Source: Candidatus Methylophosphatis roskildensis (lineage in GTDB: Bacteria; Pseudomonadota; Gammaproteobacteria; Burkholderiales; Rhodocyclaceae). From it: a stretch of DNA of 64,000 nucleotides. The stretch is from positions 682,001 to 746,000 of the forward strand of contig JADJEV010000003.1 in the NCBI GenBank assembly GCA_016708905.1, read 5' to 3'. Shown here one piece after another: positions 19,161-28,073 of the stretch (the stretch's first letter is position 1; each line of letters starts with the position of its first letter). The translations under genes were made by a program, and so were the position numbers. Below the pieces are notes generated by a model. That model made no database searches. It was not told where the DNA came from and was given only the letters and a program-made list of their open reading frames with translations.

Positions 19161-21500
19161 ATGTGGATTGAAACACTGAGACTCAAAGGCTTCCGCGGCA
19201 TCCGCGACGGACTGAGACTCGACGAAATCCGGCTCGATTTCGAGCAACTGGCTGGCGACGCATCGCTGGTGGCGCTGGCCGGGCCGAACGGGCGCGGCAA
19301 GACCACCGTCATGGACAATTGCCACCCATTCCCAGTCATGCCGTCAAGGGCCGGGCAGGATGGCATGGGGCGCTTCTCCTACTACGCGCACCTGAGCCTG
19401 CCGGAGGCCGAGAAGGAACTGATCTGGCGTCACGAAGGACGGCGCTTTCGCAGCCACCTGGTATGCCGAATGAACGGCAAAAAGAAGACCGAGGCCTTCC
19501 TGCTCGAGTGGCGGGAAACCGGCTGGACGCCCGTATCGATCGCTGATGGCACCGTCTCGGACGGGAAGGTCGACACCTACTGGCGCTGCATCGTGGCCCT
19601 GCTCGGCACGCCGGAGACGTTCTTCACCTCGGTCTTCTCCGCACAGGGGCGCCGGCCGTTGTCCGCCTACACGAGTACCGAAATCAAGACGCTGCTGGCC
19701 GAACTGCTCGGACATGCGGCCATCCGCGAACGCGCGAGCGAGGCGGCCGAGGTGGCGAAGCTGCTCAGGACGGGGCTCGCTGCCGTGCGGGGGACGCTCA
19801 CGACCCTGCAAGGCGATATGCTCGCCGTACGACAGGCGAAGCAGAGTCTGCCGGCGGCGCAGGCCGCGACCGACACCGCGCGCCAGGCACGCGAGTTGGC
19901 GCAGCTGGCGGTACTCAAGGCGCATGAACGGTTGACGACCCTGAAACAACAGGCGGCGGCGGACGAGGGCAACACGCACCAGCGGGCGGAAATCCGCGCT
20001 CGGATGAACGAGGCCGACGCGGCGTGGCAACGTGCCGTCGAACGTCTGAATCAGCAGATTGAGGCCGAGACCAAACGCAAGGTGGCCCTCGACCGGCGCA
20101 TTGCGGAACGTGTCGGCAAAGCCCGGCGCGACCGGTCTGCGCTGGAAGCGCGCCAAACCAATCTGGCGGCGGTCCTGCAAGACGAGACCAGGGTCCGGCG
20201 GGCCGGCTCGCGATACGAGCGGATCGCCCGCGTGTTGGCGCAGCGGGTCGAACGCGAAAGGATCGGCCAGGAACAGGCGCAGCACGCACGCGATCTGCTC
20301 GCCGACGCAAAAGCGGCCCAAGCCCGGATTCAGGGCATCGAACGCGAGGCCGGGCAAGCCTCGCTCGCCGCCGAAGATCTGAAACGCCGCTTCGGTCTCA
20401 CCAACGAGGTGCCGTGCGTGGGGACCGACCTGCAGGGGCAGTGCAAACTGCTCGGCGATGCGGTGCAGGCCAGGACACTGATGCCCTCGGCACAACGCAA
20501 ACTCGGCGAACTGGGCGAAGAACGTTCCGCCGCGATGGCACAACTGAAGAGGATCGAGGAGGAAACGAAAGCCTTGAAGGACGCCGCCGCGCGCTACGAC
20601 ATCGCCGAGAGCAAAAGGGCGCGGACCGCGCGGCGATTGCAGGAACGCGACCGCCTGCGGACGCGGCTCCCGGAAATCGAGCGGGCACGGGTCGAATGGC
20701 AGGCCGTGCATGCCCAACTCGCGGCAAGCGGCGCGGTGGATGCGCAACCGACCCGCGACGAACTGGCCGAGCGGCAAGCGATCCAGAGCAGCATCGCGGG
20801 GATCGAGGCGGCGCGCCTGACGGAGAACCGGAAGCGGGCAGGGGAGACGGCTTCGCTCAACCGGCTGCTCGCCCAGTTGACCGCGCCGTTCGATGCCACG
20901 CTGCTCGTGCAGGCAAGCGAAGACGTCGAAGCGACGAAGGGCGCACTCGATGCGGCCGACCGGCTGCTGACCCAGAGACAACAGGCACAGCAGACGGTCG
21001 CCGATTCCGCAGGCCGACTGGCCTCTGTCGAAATCCGGATCGTCGAGGCACGCGGCAAGGTCACGCACATCGAGACACAGATCGCGCTGTGGTCAATGCT
21101 CGCCAAAGCGCTCGGCAATGACGGGATCGTCGCGCTGTCGATCGATGATGCGGGGCCGACGCTCTCGGCACTGGCCAACGAGTTGCTGCTGGGCTGCTAC
21201 GGGCCCCGCTTCACGGTTTCGCTGAAGACCCAGGTCGAAAACGCCAAGGGTGAGTGTCGCGAGGGATTCTCGATCGTCGTGCATGACGCGCAGTCCGGCC
21301 AGAGCAAGGAACTGGACAACATGAGCGGCGGCGAGAAGTTGTGGCTCTCATGCCGAGCTCGGCATGAGATCCACTATGCCGCGAATCGGGTTATGCCGAG
21401 TGGTCCTCAACGGCGAGGTATCCGCGCCAGTGGACGCATACCAAGACCATGCAATGATGGTCGGCATAGAAGTCGCATGAGCGCCGTGATCTGTCGGTAG
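19161..21500 (+). pseudogene. sbcC-like: SbcC/Rad50-like ATPase, interrupted near its end by a RIT element
   Basis: The front 728 residues are intact: Walker A GPNGRGKTT near residue 40, two long coiled-coil arms rich in Arg, Gln and Ala, and between them the hook region with VPCVGTDLQGQC in the expected place. The signature SGGEKLW is reached at 21344. There the true sequence stops: the following codons belong to the RIT end and terminate at 21500. The missing tail is found at 25249-25518, after the element. Without the tail, the Walker B and D-loop region is lost, so the ATPase should be inactive. The start has GGGGAGGG nine bases upstream. The intact gene would have coded for about 816 residues. 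Confidence 0.88.
21347..21401. repeat. Left end of the RIT element: palindrome plus 34-bp inverted repeat
   Basis: A 22-bp perfect palindrome (21347-21368) is followed by the inverted repeat starting GATCCACTATGCCGCGAAT. The repeated TATGCCG/CGGCATA units are probable recombinase binding sites. Confidence 0.85.
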
Positions 21501-21530
21501 CACACCATGCGCACTCAATAGCCCCCTCGC

Positions 21531-21876
21531 ATGATCTCGCTGGCCATTGACGATGCCGGCCCGGCGATGTCAACCTTGGCCAACGATCTGCTGCTCGCTT
21601 GCTACGGACCGCGATTCACAGTGTCGATCCACACCCTGCTTGAGACCGGCAAGTGAGCAGAAGGAAGGCTTCGACGGGACGCTTGACCCGGAGCGCAAGC
21701 GCATGTTCATGGCGATGAAGCGGGAGGTGCTGCGCCTGGGCGGTTATGAGCAGGAGTACTTCATCTCGCAGACCGCGGCACTCACGGCGATGGCGGATGT
21801 AATGATCGATGTGGGCCGTCAGTGCTGGGAGTCTCCTGACCAGGCCAATGAAGTTGCTGCGCTGGCCGAAGCATGA
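21531..21876 (+). pseudogene. Decayed second sbcC C-terminus carried inside the RIT element
   Basis: Two pieces are similar to the host sbcC gene. From 21531 the frame reads ISLAIDDAGPAMSTLAND and LLLACYGPRFTVSIHT, matching VALSIDDAGPTLSALANE and following in the interrupted gene. After a 2-base deletion near 21652 the match continues in another frame with EGFDGTLDPERKRMFMAMKREV, then GGYEQEYFISQTAALTAMAD, matching the true tail at 25320-25470. About 80 residues around the SGGEK signature are missing between the two pieces. It is a diverged copy, not a duplicate of the local gene, and must have come from another replicon's sbcC. Confidence 0.85.
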
Positions 21877-21955
21877 GGCGTGTCACTTCGTGAGCCACCA
21901 TCGTGGCGTGGATGTTCGCTGCCGAGGAATCTGGCGGCGGACATCCAACTGGCCC

Positions 21956-22960
21956 CTACAAAGCGGCAAGAAACGTCAGCAGTTGATCGTCTGGCCGGTA
22001 CCGGCCAGACTTTCCAACATGCGGCGCTGTCTTCTCCAGGACTTGCTCCTTTAACGTCATGTCGGCCTCCAAGTAGATCTGCGTCGTCTCGACCGACTCG
22101 TGCCCCAGCCATAGCGCAATGACGGAACGATCGACACCGGCCAAGAGCAGATCCATGGCTGTGGTATGACGCAGCACGTGGGGCGTCACGCGCTTGTCCT
22201 GCAACGAAGGGCAGGCCGTACTCGCGGTCGCGACATGTTTGGCCAGAAGGTACTGGACACCGTCAGCACTGAGCCGGGTGCCCCTCGCACTCGGAAACAA
22301 CACCGTACACTCGGGAGGCAAGTCGATTCGCATCCATGCCTGCAGGACGCGGCGGGTCTGCTTCGCCAACGGCGTGCACCGCTCCTTGCGCCCCTTTCCG
22401 ACGACATGAACGTTAGCACCGGTGTCGAGTCTGACATTCTCGCGGCACAGGCCGGTCAGTTCGGAGAGCCGCAACCCGGTCTGCACCGCCAGCAGGAGGA
22501 GCGCATGATCGCGCCGACCGCCCCACGTGCACAGGTCGGGCGCGGCGAGCAGCGCCTCAACCTCCTGGCGCGTCAGATGGCACACCTGATTGCGTGGGCC
22601 ACGCTTGCTGGGGATGGCGAGGATGCGCTGGATCTGGGCGGAATGTGTTGGCGCCTCGAATGCGGCGTAGTGGAAGAATGAACGAATGGCGCTCAGGCGC
22701 AGATTCCGACTGCGCGTCGAGACACCTCGTTCGCGCTCCAGGTCACCGAGAAAGTCTGTGATCAACACCGCGTCGAGTTGCTCGAGGGCCAGTTTGCTGG
22801 GTGAGGTGCCAAGCTGCTTGTGCATGTATTTAAGCAGCAAGCGGAAGGTGTCTCGATAGGAGGCGATCGTGTGTGGGCTGGCCCGCTGTTGCTGCATGAG
22901 CCGGCGCGTGAAGAATCCCTCGAGTAAGGCGGCAAAGGTATCGGTGGTGGCGGTGGTCAT
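21956..22960 (-). CDS. ritC: RitC tyrosine recombinase
   Basis: A 334-residue site-specific recombinase, third of the trio. The SAM-like N-terminal core-binding domain covers roughly residues 10-105. The catalytic domain has Arg in GLRLSELTGL, the HxxR box as HVLRHTTA, then GHESVETTQIY with the second His and the nucleophilic Tyr. All key residues are present. Its ATG overlaps the stop of ritB by ATGA, so translation is coupled to the upstream gene, whose frameshift would reduce its expression. Confidence 0.9.
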   Translation of the reverse strand: MTTATTDTFAALLEGFFTRRLMQQQRASPHTIASYRDTFRLLLKYMHKQLGTSPSKLALEQLDAVLITDFLGDLERERGVSTRSRNLRLSAIRSFFHYAAFEAPTHSAQIQRILAIPSKRGPRNQVCHLTRQEVEALLAAPDLCTWGGRRDHALLLLAVQTGLRLSELTGLCRENVRLDTGANVHVVGKGRKERCTPLAKQTRRVLQAWMRIDLPPECTVLFPSARGTRLSADGVQYLLAKHVATASTACPSLQDKRVTPHVLRHTTAMDLLLAGVDRSVIALWLGHESVETTQIYLEADMTLKEQVLEKTAPHVGKSGRYRPDDQLLTFLAAL

Positions 22961-23887
22961 GACTTCATCTCCCAGCGGTGCTCAAGCCGATTCACGGCGT
23001 GTCCCATCAACTCCGGATAGGCGCTGAGGTACCAATAGGTGTTCTCGATGCAGGTGTGGCCGAGATAGGTCGACAACTCCGGCAGACGCCGCTCGACATC
23101 GTCGCCGTTGCGATACCACTGCAGCAAGGTCCGGACGGCGAACCGATGCCGCAGATCATGCAGTCGAGGGCGTTGCGCGTCCCCCACGACGAAAAGCCCG
23201 GTCTGCTCCAGCAGCACGTAGAAAGTGCGGTGGACGCAACTCGGGATCAGCGGCGTTCCCCGTCCGGATACGAAAAAGCGTCGCTGTACGCGGCCCTGTA
23301 GCAACCGATCGCGTCGATCCCTGTATTGCAAGAGCACGGCTCGCGTGGATGCCTGTATCGGAATCAGCCTGGACTTGCCGAACTTCGAATCGCGAACTGT
23401 TAGCACGTCCTGGTCGAGGTCGACGTCCGTCACGTCGAGCCGGAGTGCTTCACCGAGCCGCATGCCCGTGACGCTGAACAGTCCAAGCAGACAGTAGTAC
23501 ATCCACGGCCGCAGACCGTCTTGTGGAGGTAGGCACAAGGCCCGCGCCAAGAGACGTTCGACTTCGTCGTCGGTACAGATAGGGCTGCCGTCGATGCACG
23601 CGATGCGGCAACAACTTGGCGGGCGGCACCTCGGTGGCGGGATCGATTCCGATATGGTGACGCGCGAAGGCGCGAACGGCGCGCAGTCGTTCGGCCGCGC
23701 GCTCGGGCCTTGCGGAGGGCTTGCTCAGGGCCCAATCCAGTGCCACGCGCGTGGTAATCCTGGTAACTCCCCGTTCTTCGGCGAATGCCACAAAGTCCTT
23801 CAGACAGTCTTCGGCGTCGCGAAGTTTAAAACCGAGGGCTCGGCGCAAAGCCAGGTACTCAAGCACGGCTTGACGTAGCGACTTCAT
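22957..23887 (-). pseudogene. ritB: RitB tyrosine recombinase, frameshifted
   Basis: The N-terminal half (MKSLRQAVLEYLALRRALGFKL onward) starts at 23887 and runs in one frame to about 23575. The C-terminal half, from TDDEVERLLARALCLP, continues in another frame and holds the catalytic residues: GMRLGEALRL, HDLRHRFA, LGHTCIENTYWY. Restoring two bases at the sequence CTGTACCGAC near 23573 (giving PYLYTDDE) reunites the frames, so a 2-base deletion, or a sequencing error, is the simplest cause. The start overlaps the stop of ritA by ATGA and the stop overlaps the start of ritC the same way. Confidence 0.85.
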
Positions 23888-25122
23888 AGCACACCTCCCG
23901 GCCAAGGCTGTGCCAGGGTGCGCAGCGATGTGAGATCGACCTTGGCATAAATCATCGTGGTGGACTGTTGGCGATGCCTCAACACCTGCCCGATCTCGGC
24001 CAGCGACGCTCCCCGACGTAGCATCTGGGTTGCCAGCGAGTGCCTCAATACATGCGCGCCCTTACTTGGTGGGTCCATGTCTGCGCGAAGAAACGCGCGG
24101 CGTGTGATGCTGGCGATCGCCGTCCCAGATGAGAATGGCGTTCGTGGCGCCTGCGCACGCACGAATACATGGCGCGTTGAGCATGACGGACGCCCTTGGC
24201 TAAGATACGCGGCCAGCGCGGCGCCGACGTCGTGAGGCAAAGGCATGCAATCCTGCCTGGTCTCACCGTTGCGCACGCTCAGTTTGCCAGCCCTCCAATC
24301 AATGTCATCCAGCCGCATTGCGGCAACCTCACCGGCACGCAGTCCGAGGCGTGCCAACAGAAGAATGATGGCGTAGTCGCGGCACCCATTGGCCGTGGTC
24401 GGATCACAGTGAGCAAGCACGCGGCGGACTTGGTCTTCGCCCAACGCTTTGGGTATCGAACTCAGGGACCAGTTCGCTGGCGAAGGGATGCAACCCGACA
24501 GGTCGATGCGGGTCAGTCCCCGATGGTGGGCGGAGCGCAAAAACGTTCGCACGTCCGAGACGACTCGATTGGCGCTTCTGGGGCTGCAGCGGCTTGCCAG
24601 CCTCCGGACAAACTCGATGACATCTGCTGCGGCCATCTGTTCGAGTATGACTTCGGCATCTCCGAACAGGCTCGTCAATAACATCCTGACGGTCTTCACG
24701 CCGCCGTGGATCGTACTTGGCGCCAAGTTGCGTACGTCGCGCAAATAGACGCCATGGGCATCGGCAGTGCGCTGCGCCGACGATTGTGAAACGGCCACGC
24801 TGGCTGGCCCGACGAGGATTCCTTGCTGGACGAGGTGCGAAATCAACCGATGAAGGGTCGGGCGGTCCTCCCACCGGGGTGTTCTGCGGCGCTTGCGACA
24901 ACGCAGGAACGCGTCGATGTAAGCCTCAGAGAGGTGGCCGGTCGAAATGCCGCGCCGCAGCATCCACCGGCTGAAGTCGCCAACGATCCAAATCGCCCGG
25001 CGGATTGACGCTCGTGCATACCCATGCGCAGCCAGGTTCTGCGTGAATGCGTCGATGTGATTACCCAGCGGACCCTCATGCATCCGCGCCAGCGCCCAAG
25101 GGCGCTCCATGAACTGTTCCAT
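23884..25122 (-). CDS. ritA: RitA tyrosine recombinase
   Basis: A 412-residue recombinase, first of the trio. I set the start at 25122 (MEQFMERPWALAR) because GGAAGGAG lies eight bases upstream; the frame is open further but runs into the inverted repeat. The catalytic domain has GLRAGEVAAM, HVLRHSLA and LRHRQQSTTMIY, so Arg, HxxR, His and Tyr are all present. The protein acts with RitB and RitC in an undefined division of labour. Its promoter should lie in the 100 bases between the start and the right inverted repeat. Confidence 0.9.
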   Translation of the reverse strand: MEQFMERPWALARMHEGPLGNHIDAFTQNLAAHGYARASIRRAIWIVGDFSRWMLRRGISTGHLSEAYIDAFLRCRKRRRTPRWEDRPTLHRLISHLVQQGILVGPASVAVSQSSAQRTADAHGVYLRDVRNLAPSTIHGGVKTVRMLLTSLFGDAEVILEQMAAADVIEFVRRLASRCSPRSANRVVSDVRTFLRSAHHRGLTRIDLSGCIPSPANWSLSSIPKALGEDQVRRVLAHCDPTTANGCRDYAIILLLARLGLRAGEVAAMRLDDIDWRAGKLSVRNGETRQDCMPLPHDVGAALAAYLSQGRPSCSTRHVFVRAQAPRTPFSSGTAIASITRRAFLRADMDPPSKGAHVLRHSLATQMLRRGASLAEIGQVLRHRQQSTTMIYAKVDLTSLRTLAQPWPGGVL

Positions 25123-25220
25123 TGTGTTCTCCTTCCGCGGTTTAACGGCCGCGGTGTGGAGAACGTTATGCCGAGTTCTGATCGGCGGTCCACGGTGCCG
25201 TTCTTGAGATTCAGTACCAG

Positions 25221-25254
25221 ACTCGGCATAACCCGGTTCGCGGCATAGTGGATC
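25221..25254. repeat. Right inverted repeat of the RIT element
   Basis: This is the reverse complement of 21368-21401 with a single difference (33 of 34). A further TTATGCCGAG unit lies inward at 25166-25175. The repeat runs straight into the resumed sbcC codons. Confidence 0.88.
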
Positions 25255-25518
25255 AACGAATGCCTGACGCGGGCGATCGCGTTGTACCTCGCGCAGAACA
25301 GCGGACAACGCTACGAGACCCTGTTCTCCGACGAGGCCGATGGGTCGCTCGACGCCGAGCGCAAGCGGATGTTCATGGCGATGAAGCGGGAAGTGCTGCG
25401 TCTCGGCGGGTACGGGCGGGAGTTCTTCATCTCGCAGACGCCGGAGCTGACCGAAATGGCTGATGCGGTGATCGACCTCGATGCGATGCGCGAGCGGGAG
25501 GGGATGGTCTCATGTTGA
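25249..25518 (+). pseudogene. Detached C-terminal end of the SbcC-like gene
   Basis: The text WINECLTRAIALYLAQ, TLFSDEADGSLD, ERKRMFMAMKREVLRLGG and FFISQTPELTEMADAVIDL supplies the D-loop, Walker B equivalent (TLFSDEADG) and final helices missing from the front part that ends at 21344. It has no start of its own. The stop overlaps the next frame as ATGTTGA, which is operon-like. Confidence 0.85.
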
Positions 25519-25793
25519 CGCCGCGCACGATCCCGGTCCGGTTGCCCGATGTCTGTCACGTTGTCATAGCCGGTATGCCGCCAGGGCAGAACGTCGCAAT
25601 CTCCCGGCGCGGTCGCCTTGGCGTGGGGGTGACTGGGCTGGATTTCCGGAACGAGGACAGCGCACGAAGAGTAGTCCGGGCTGTCAATGTTTGTAAAAGA
25701 GGACTTGCCAGCGGTCATGGCCGGGATGCTGTAGTCGAAAGACGAGAGCCCGGAGAGCCCGATGGATTCGTCCTCAGAACCCCCTATCTTTAG
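25512..25793 (+). pseudogene. Truncated fourth operon gene joined to a TnpB-type tail
   Basis: The ATG overlaps the sbcC stop and has GGGAGGGG upstream, as expected for a next operon gene, and the first 60 residues (MLTPRTIPVRLPDVCHVV on) could be its real start. The end is different: ASGHGRDAVVERREPG and the final RTPYL resemble the last residues of IS200/IS605 TnpB proteins, and the DNA after it forms the matching right-end hairpin. I infer that an IS605-like right end sits here and that the ORF is a chimera. Where the join falls cannot be seen. Confidence 0.4.
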
Positions 25794-25812
25794 ACATGGG
25801 GAGGTTTAGGGC
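25640..25812 (+). mobile_element. Possible IS200/IS605 right end with guide-RNA-like hairpin
   Basis: The stretch ending AACCCCCTATCTTTAG then ACATGGGGAGG has the form of IS605-type right ends (a C-run, TTTAG, a G-run, GAGG), where the TnpB stop codon lies inside the hairpin. In intact elements this region also gives the TnpB guide RNA. No transposase body is present upstream, so it is at most a solo end. Confidence 0.45.
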
Positions 25813-26714
25813 TTCTTATAGAAAGCTTGCTGTGGGAGCGTGATCGAGCCTTGCCCGACCTCCTTGAGCGTAACCTGCTGGTCCTTCCAGCGTGCCTGGA
25901 AATACCAGTAGGCAAAATTCGAACAGGGTTGTCCATCCCAATCGAGCCATTGGCGGAAATTGTTATAGGTTTCTGCTGTCAGGGTTGCCACGGGAAGATC
26001 AGGCGCGTCGGTATCATAAAGTTCGTCGCTGGCGGCGGACGTCTGAACCTGCATTTCCAGCAGCGTATCGTCGACCCAGACGCCAAACGACTTCTTGTGT
26101 TTGTTCGGCGCGCCATTGACATAATCATGCGCCGTCAATTGGCGCCGAATACGGAACAGAGAATGTTTCCCGGCCGCAACAATGATTCTGCCGACACCAC
26201 GGGGTTGCAGTTTTGCAACGGCGACAACCTGACCACGGGCATTCTTTCCCATCGAGAATGACTGCACTTCGAAGGCGCCGCACTGATCGGGTCCTGGGAA
26301 AGGTACACCCTCACTCCAGGGCTTTGCTTGCGCAGGTCGAGGTCCTTTTGTGAGCACAGAGACATCGGCCCACATGGTCCACAGAACCAGCTTCTGGCTA
26401 CTGGTTCCGATCGATGCGGTGATGGTTGTCGTACCGGTTGCTTGACGCTTGACCCGCCGTTGATTGGGTTTGCCGGCAATCGGTTCGCCACCGCTCCAGG
26501 CAATCTGCGACCACTCGGTCGCGATGTTCCTCGGTGAGGTGTCGGCCTGCAAAATACAATCCCCCCGCGGCGACGAATCGGGAATCTCACGCGGACCGAA
26601 TACATCTCTCACGGTTAGCCAATTGCTGGCATCTATGGGTTTCGCGTTTGTGACGGTGAGTTTGGAAATCGTGACCACGATAATCACCTTTGGCCTGTCA
26701 TAGACTCGTTCCAC
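25806..26714 (-). CDS. Unknown protein with Ig-like beta-sandwich features
   Basis: A 302-residue frame. The start is uncertain: the ATG at 26714 or a downstream GTG (with AAAGGTGA before it), giving ISKLTVTNAKPIDASNW as the N-terminus. Residues 60-140 look like a bacterial Ig-like domain (ATEWSQIAWSGGEPIAGKPNQRRVKR, TTTITASIGTSSQKLVLW). The second half has many Trp and Tyr residues (YNNFRQWLDWDGQPC, YWYFQARW). No signal peptide or catalytic motif is seen. Codon usage is AT-richer than in the neighbours. I recall similar unnamed proteins in other proteobacteria but know no function. Confidence 0.6.
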   Translation of the reverse strand: MERVYDRPKVIIVVTISKLTVTNAKPIDASNWLTVRDVFGPREIPDSSPRGDCILQADTSPRNIATEWSQIAWSGGEPIAGKPNQRRVKRQATGTTTITASIGTSSQKLVLWTMWADVSVLTKGPRPAQAKPWSEGVPFPGPDQCGAFEVQSFSMGKNARGQVVAVAKLQPRGVGRIIVAAGKHSLFRIRRQLTAHDYVNGAPNKHKKSFGVWVDDTLLEMQVQTSAASDELYDTDAPDLPVATLTAETYNNFRQWLDWDGQPCSNFAYWYFQARWKDQQVTLKEVGQGSITLPQQAFYKKP

Positions 26715-27109
26715 TATAGCAGCTACATCGCGCTCAAGAGTCCATCAGCGCCGCGGCTTGCTTCGGCTAGGCTGACGATCTGGGGATCGTTCCAGAGAAT
26801 CTGTCTTGTTGGCTGCAACCAATTCCCGGACCTGTCTTTCCCCAGCAATCGCAGAGGGACAACACAGCAACCGCGTGTGGGTCCGGCCGCAAAGAAGAGA
26901 CATCGACCAGCGAGGTCGCCAATGCACACCCACAGGCAGATAAGTTGGCGCGATGGCTCATGTGGTCTGCGTCATCACCGATGCCGGACCATTGCGGAGA
27001 ACGACAGTGGACGGGTCGCGGTTGCGAGCCCGCCGCACTGCGCGTTGGCTAAAGGAAAAGGCGATGCCGCAGTAGGGCGGCAACAGACAACTGAATCGGG
27101 CGGCGCTGC
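26715..27109. other. Non-coding gap
   Basis: Nearly 400 bases without a supported gene; several short leftward frames overlap without family features. No hairpins worth noting. Confidence 0.35.
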
Positions 27110-27697
27110 CTATAGCAGGCCGGCTTCTGCGAACGAGGCGAATCTGCCGGCCGCGAAGACCAAATGATCGATGAAGCGGACGTCGACGAGCGCGAGAGCA
27201 GCCTTGAGGGCGGCGGTCAGAACCTCGTCTGCTCTGCTGATTGTTGCCGATCCGCTTGGATGCTGATGGCACGCGACGATCGCCGCCGCGTTGTGAGACA
27301 GCGCCTGCCGGACGATCTCGCGGGGATAGACGCTGGTGGCGGTCAACGTTCCGCGAAACGCCTCCTCGACCGCGATCACGCGATGCTGCGCATCGAGGTA
27401 GGCGACCAGGAACACTTCGTACGGCAGCGTGGCGACGTGAAGCGCAAAGTACTCACGGGCCGCGCTCGGGCTGGTGAGAACGCTCTTTCCGAGCGCATCC
27501 TCGTATGCCGCACGCAGCAGGATCTGGCGTGCGACAGCAAGCCGGTAGTCGAACAGGGTCATGCGTGCGAAACCCGGCGGCGCGTACGGCAGCGGCGCGC
27601 AATCGGAACAGACGGACGGCAACGGGGCTGGCAACGGCTCCGGTTCACGAAGCAGTTCCGCCCGCAACGCGTCGAGCGGCAAGTGTTCGAAATTCAT
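27110..27697 (-). CDS. radC: RadC-like JAB/MPN-domain protein
   Basis: A 195-residue protein whose JAB domain covers about residues 70-190. The JAMM metal site is intact: a Glu in the YPREIV region upstream, then HQHPSGSATISRAD (H-x-H, seven residues, S, two residues, D). The N-terminal helix-hairpin-helix of chromosomal RadC is replaced by a short Pro-rich segment, as usual for copies on plasmids and integrative elements. These are predicted metalloproteases or DNA-associated factors; the old repair role of E. coli radC has been withdrawn. The start at 27697 was chosen over upstream frames since GGAGAAC precedes it and the region upstream is a conserved leader. Confidence 0.85.
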   Translation of the reverse strand: MNFEHLPLDALRAELLREPEPLPAPLPSVCSDCAPLPYAPPGFARMTLFDYRLAVARQILLRAAYEDALGKSVLTSPSAAREYFALHVATLPYEVFLVAYLDAQHRVIAVEEAFRGTLTATSVYPREIVRQALSHNAAAIVACHQHPSGSATISRADEVLTAALKAALALVDVRFIDHLVFAAGRFASFAEAGLL

Positions 27698-27810
27698 CGT
27701 GGGTGTTCTCCGAAAAGAAAATCGGGAACACCGATCCCGTCCGGGAAAAGTGCTCCCGACAGGATGCGCCAAAGGCGCTGCTTGAGGGCTGGTAACGCCA
27801 GCTACGCCGG
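27698..27810 (-). ncRNA. Structured leader RNA upstream of radC (leader 1)
   Basis: Read leftward, the leader has: a block shared with leader 2 (27783-27805, 21 of 23 bases the same, centred on AGCTGGCGTTA); a hairpin GCGCC/GGCGC (27764-27776); GGGAGCAC; then CGGTGTTCCCG; then GGAGAACACC next to the ATG. GTGTTCCC can pair with the upstream GGGAGCAC (one G-U pair) or, as GGTGTTC, with GAACACC at the ribosome-binding site. The two pairings exclude each other, so it could switch translation. A 'radC RNA motif' is established as a conserved structure before radC and other DNA-related genes of mobile DNA; whether this is that motif needs a covariance-model search. Confidence 0.6.
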
Positions 27811-28073
27811 ATGGACCGGATTGCTCGATGGACAGATGCCACCGAGGGTTCGACAGAACCCAATGCACCGGAAGTTTCGCACCAGAACATCGTCGATGCA
27901 AGAGGCATTGTCGCGGGCGACGAAATACCCCCGTTATGACTCCTGTTTCGTCCCCGCAACCTGTTCACGGATCGAGAGTCTTGACGATCGCGCCTCGCCG
28001 TCAGGTCATGGCCCGACAAAACAAGACGCCCTGCCGGAATCAACCGGACAGGGCGCAGAACTACAAGGCGGGA

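Larger units (their letters stand above)
21345..25252. mobile_element. Recombinase-In-Trio (RIT) element
   Basis: Three leftward tyrosine recombinase genes overlap by ATGA in the order ritA, ritB, ritC, the defining layout of RIT elements. The ends carry 34-bp inverted repeats at 21368-21401 and 25221-25254 that differ at one base, each with two TATGCCG half-sites 17 bases apart. A 22-bp perfect palindrome (CATGCCGAGCTCGGCATG core) sits at 21347-21368. The flanks read GTGG on both sides, and joining 21344 to 25252 restores a continuous sbcC frame (LW then INECL). One recombinase gene is frameshifted, so the copy is probably immobile. Confidence 0.92.

Noticed and set aside
19344..21068. 574-codon open frame opposite the SbcC-like gene
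   Set aside because: It is antisense to a clear coiled-coil ATPase and has no ribosome-binding site or motif.
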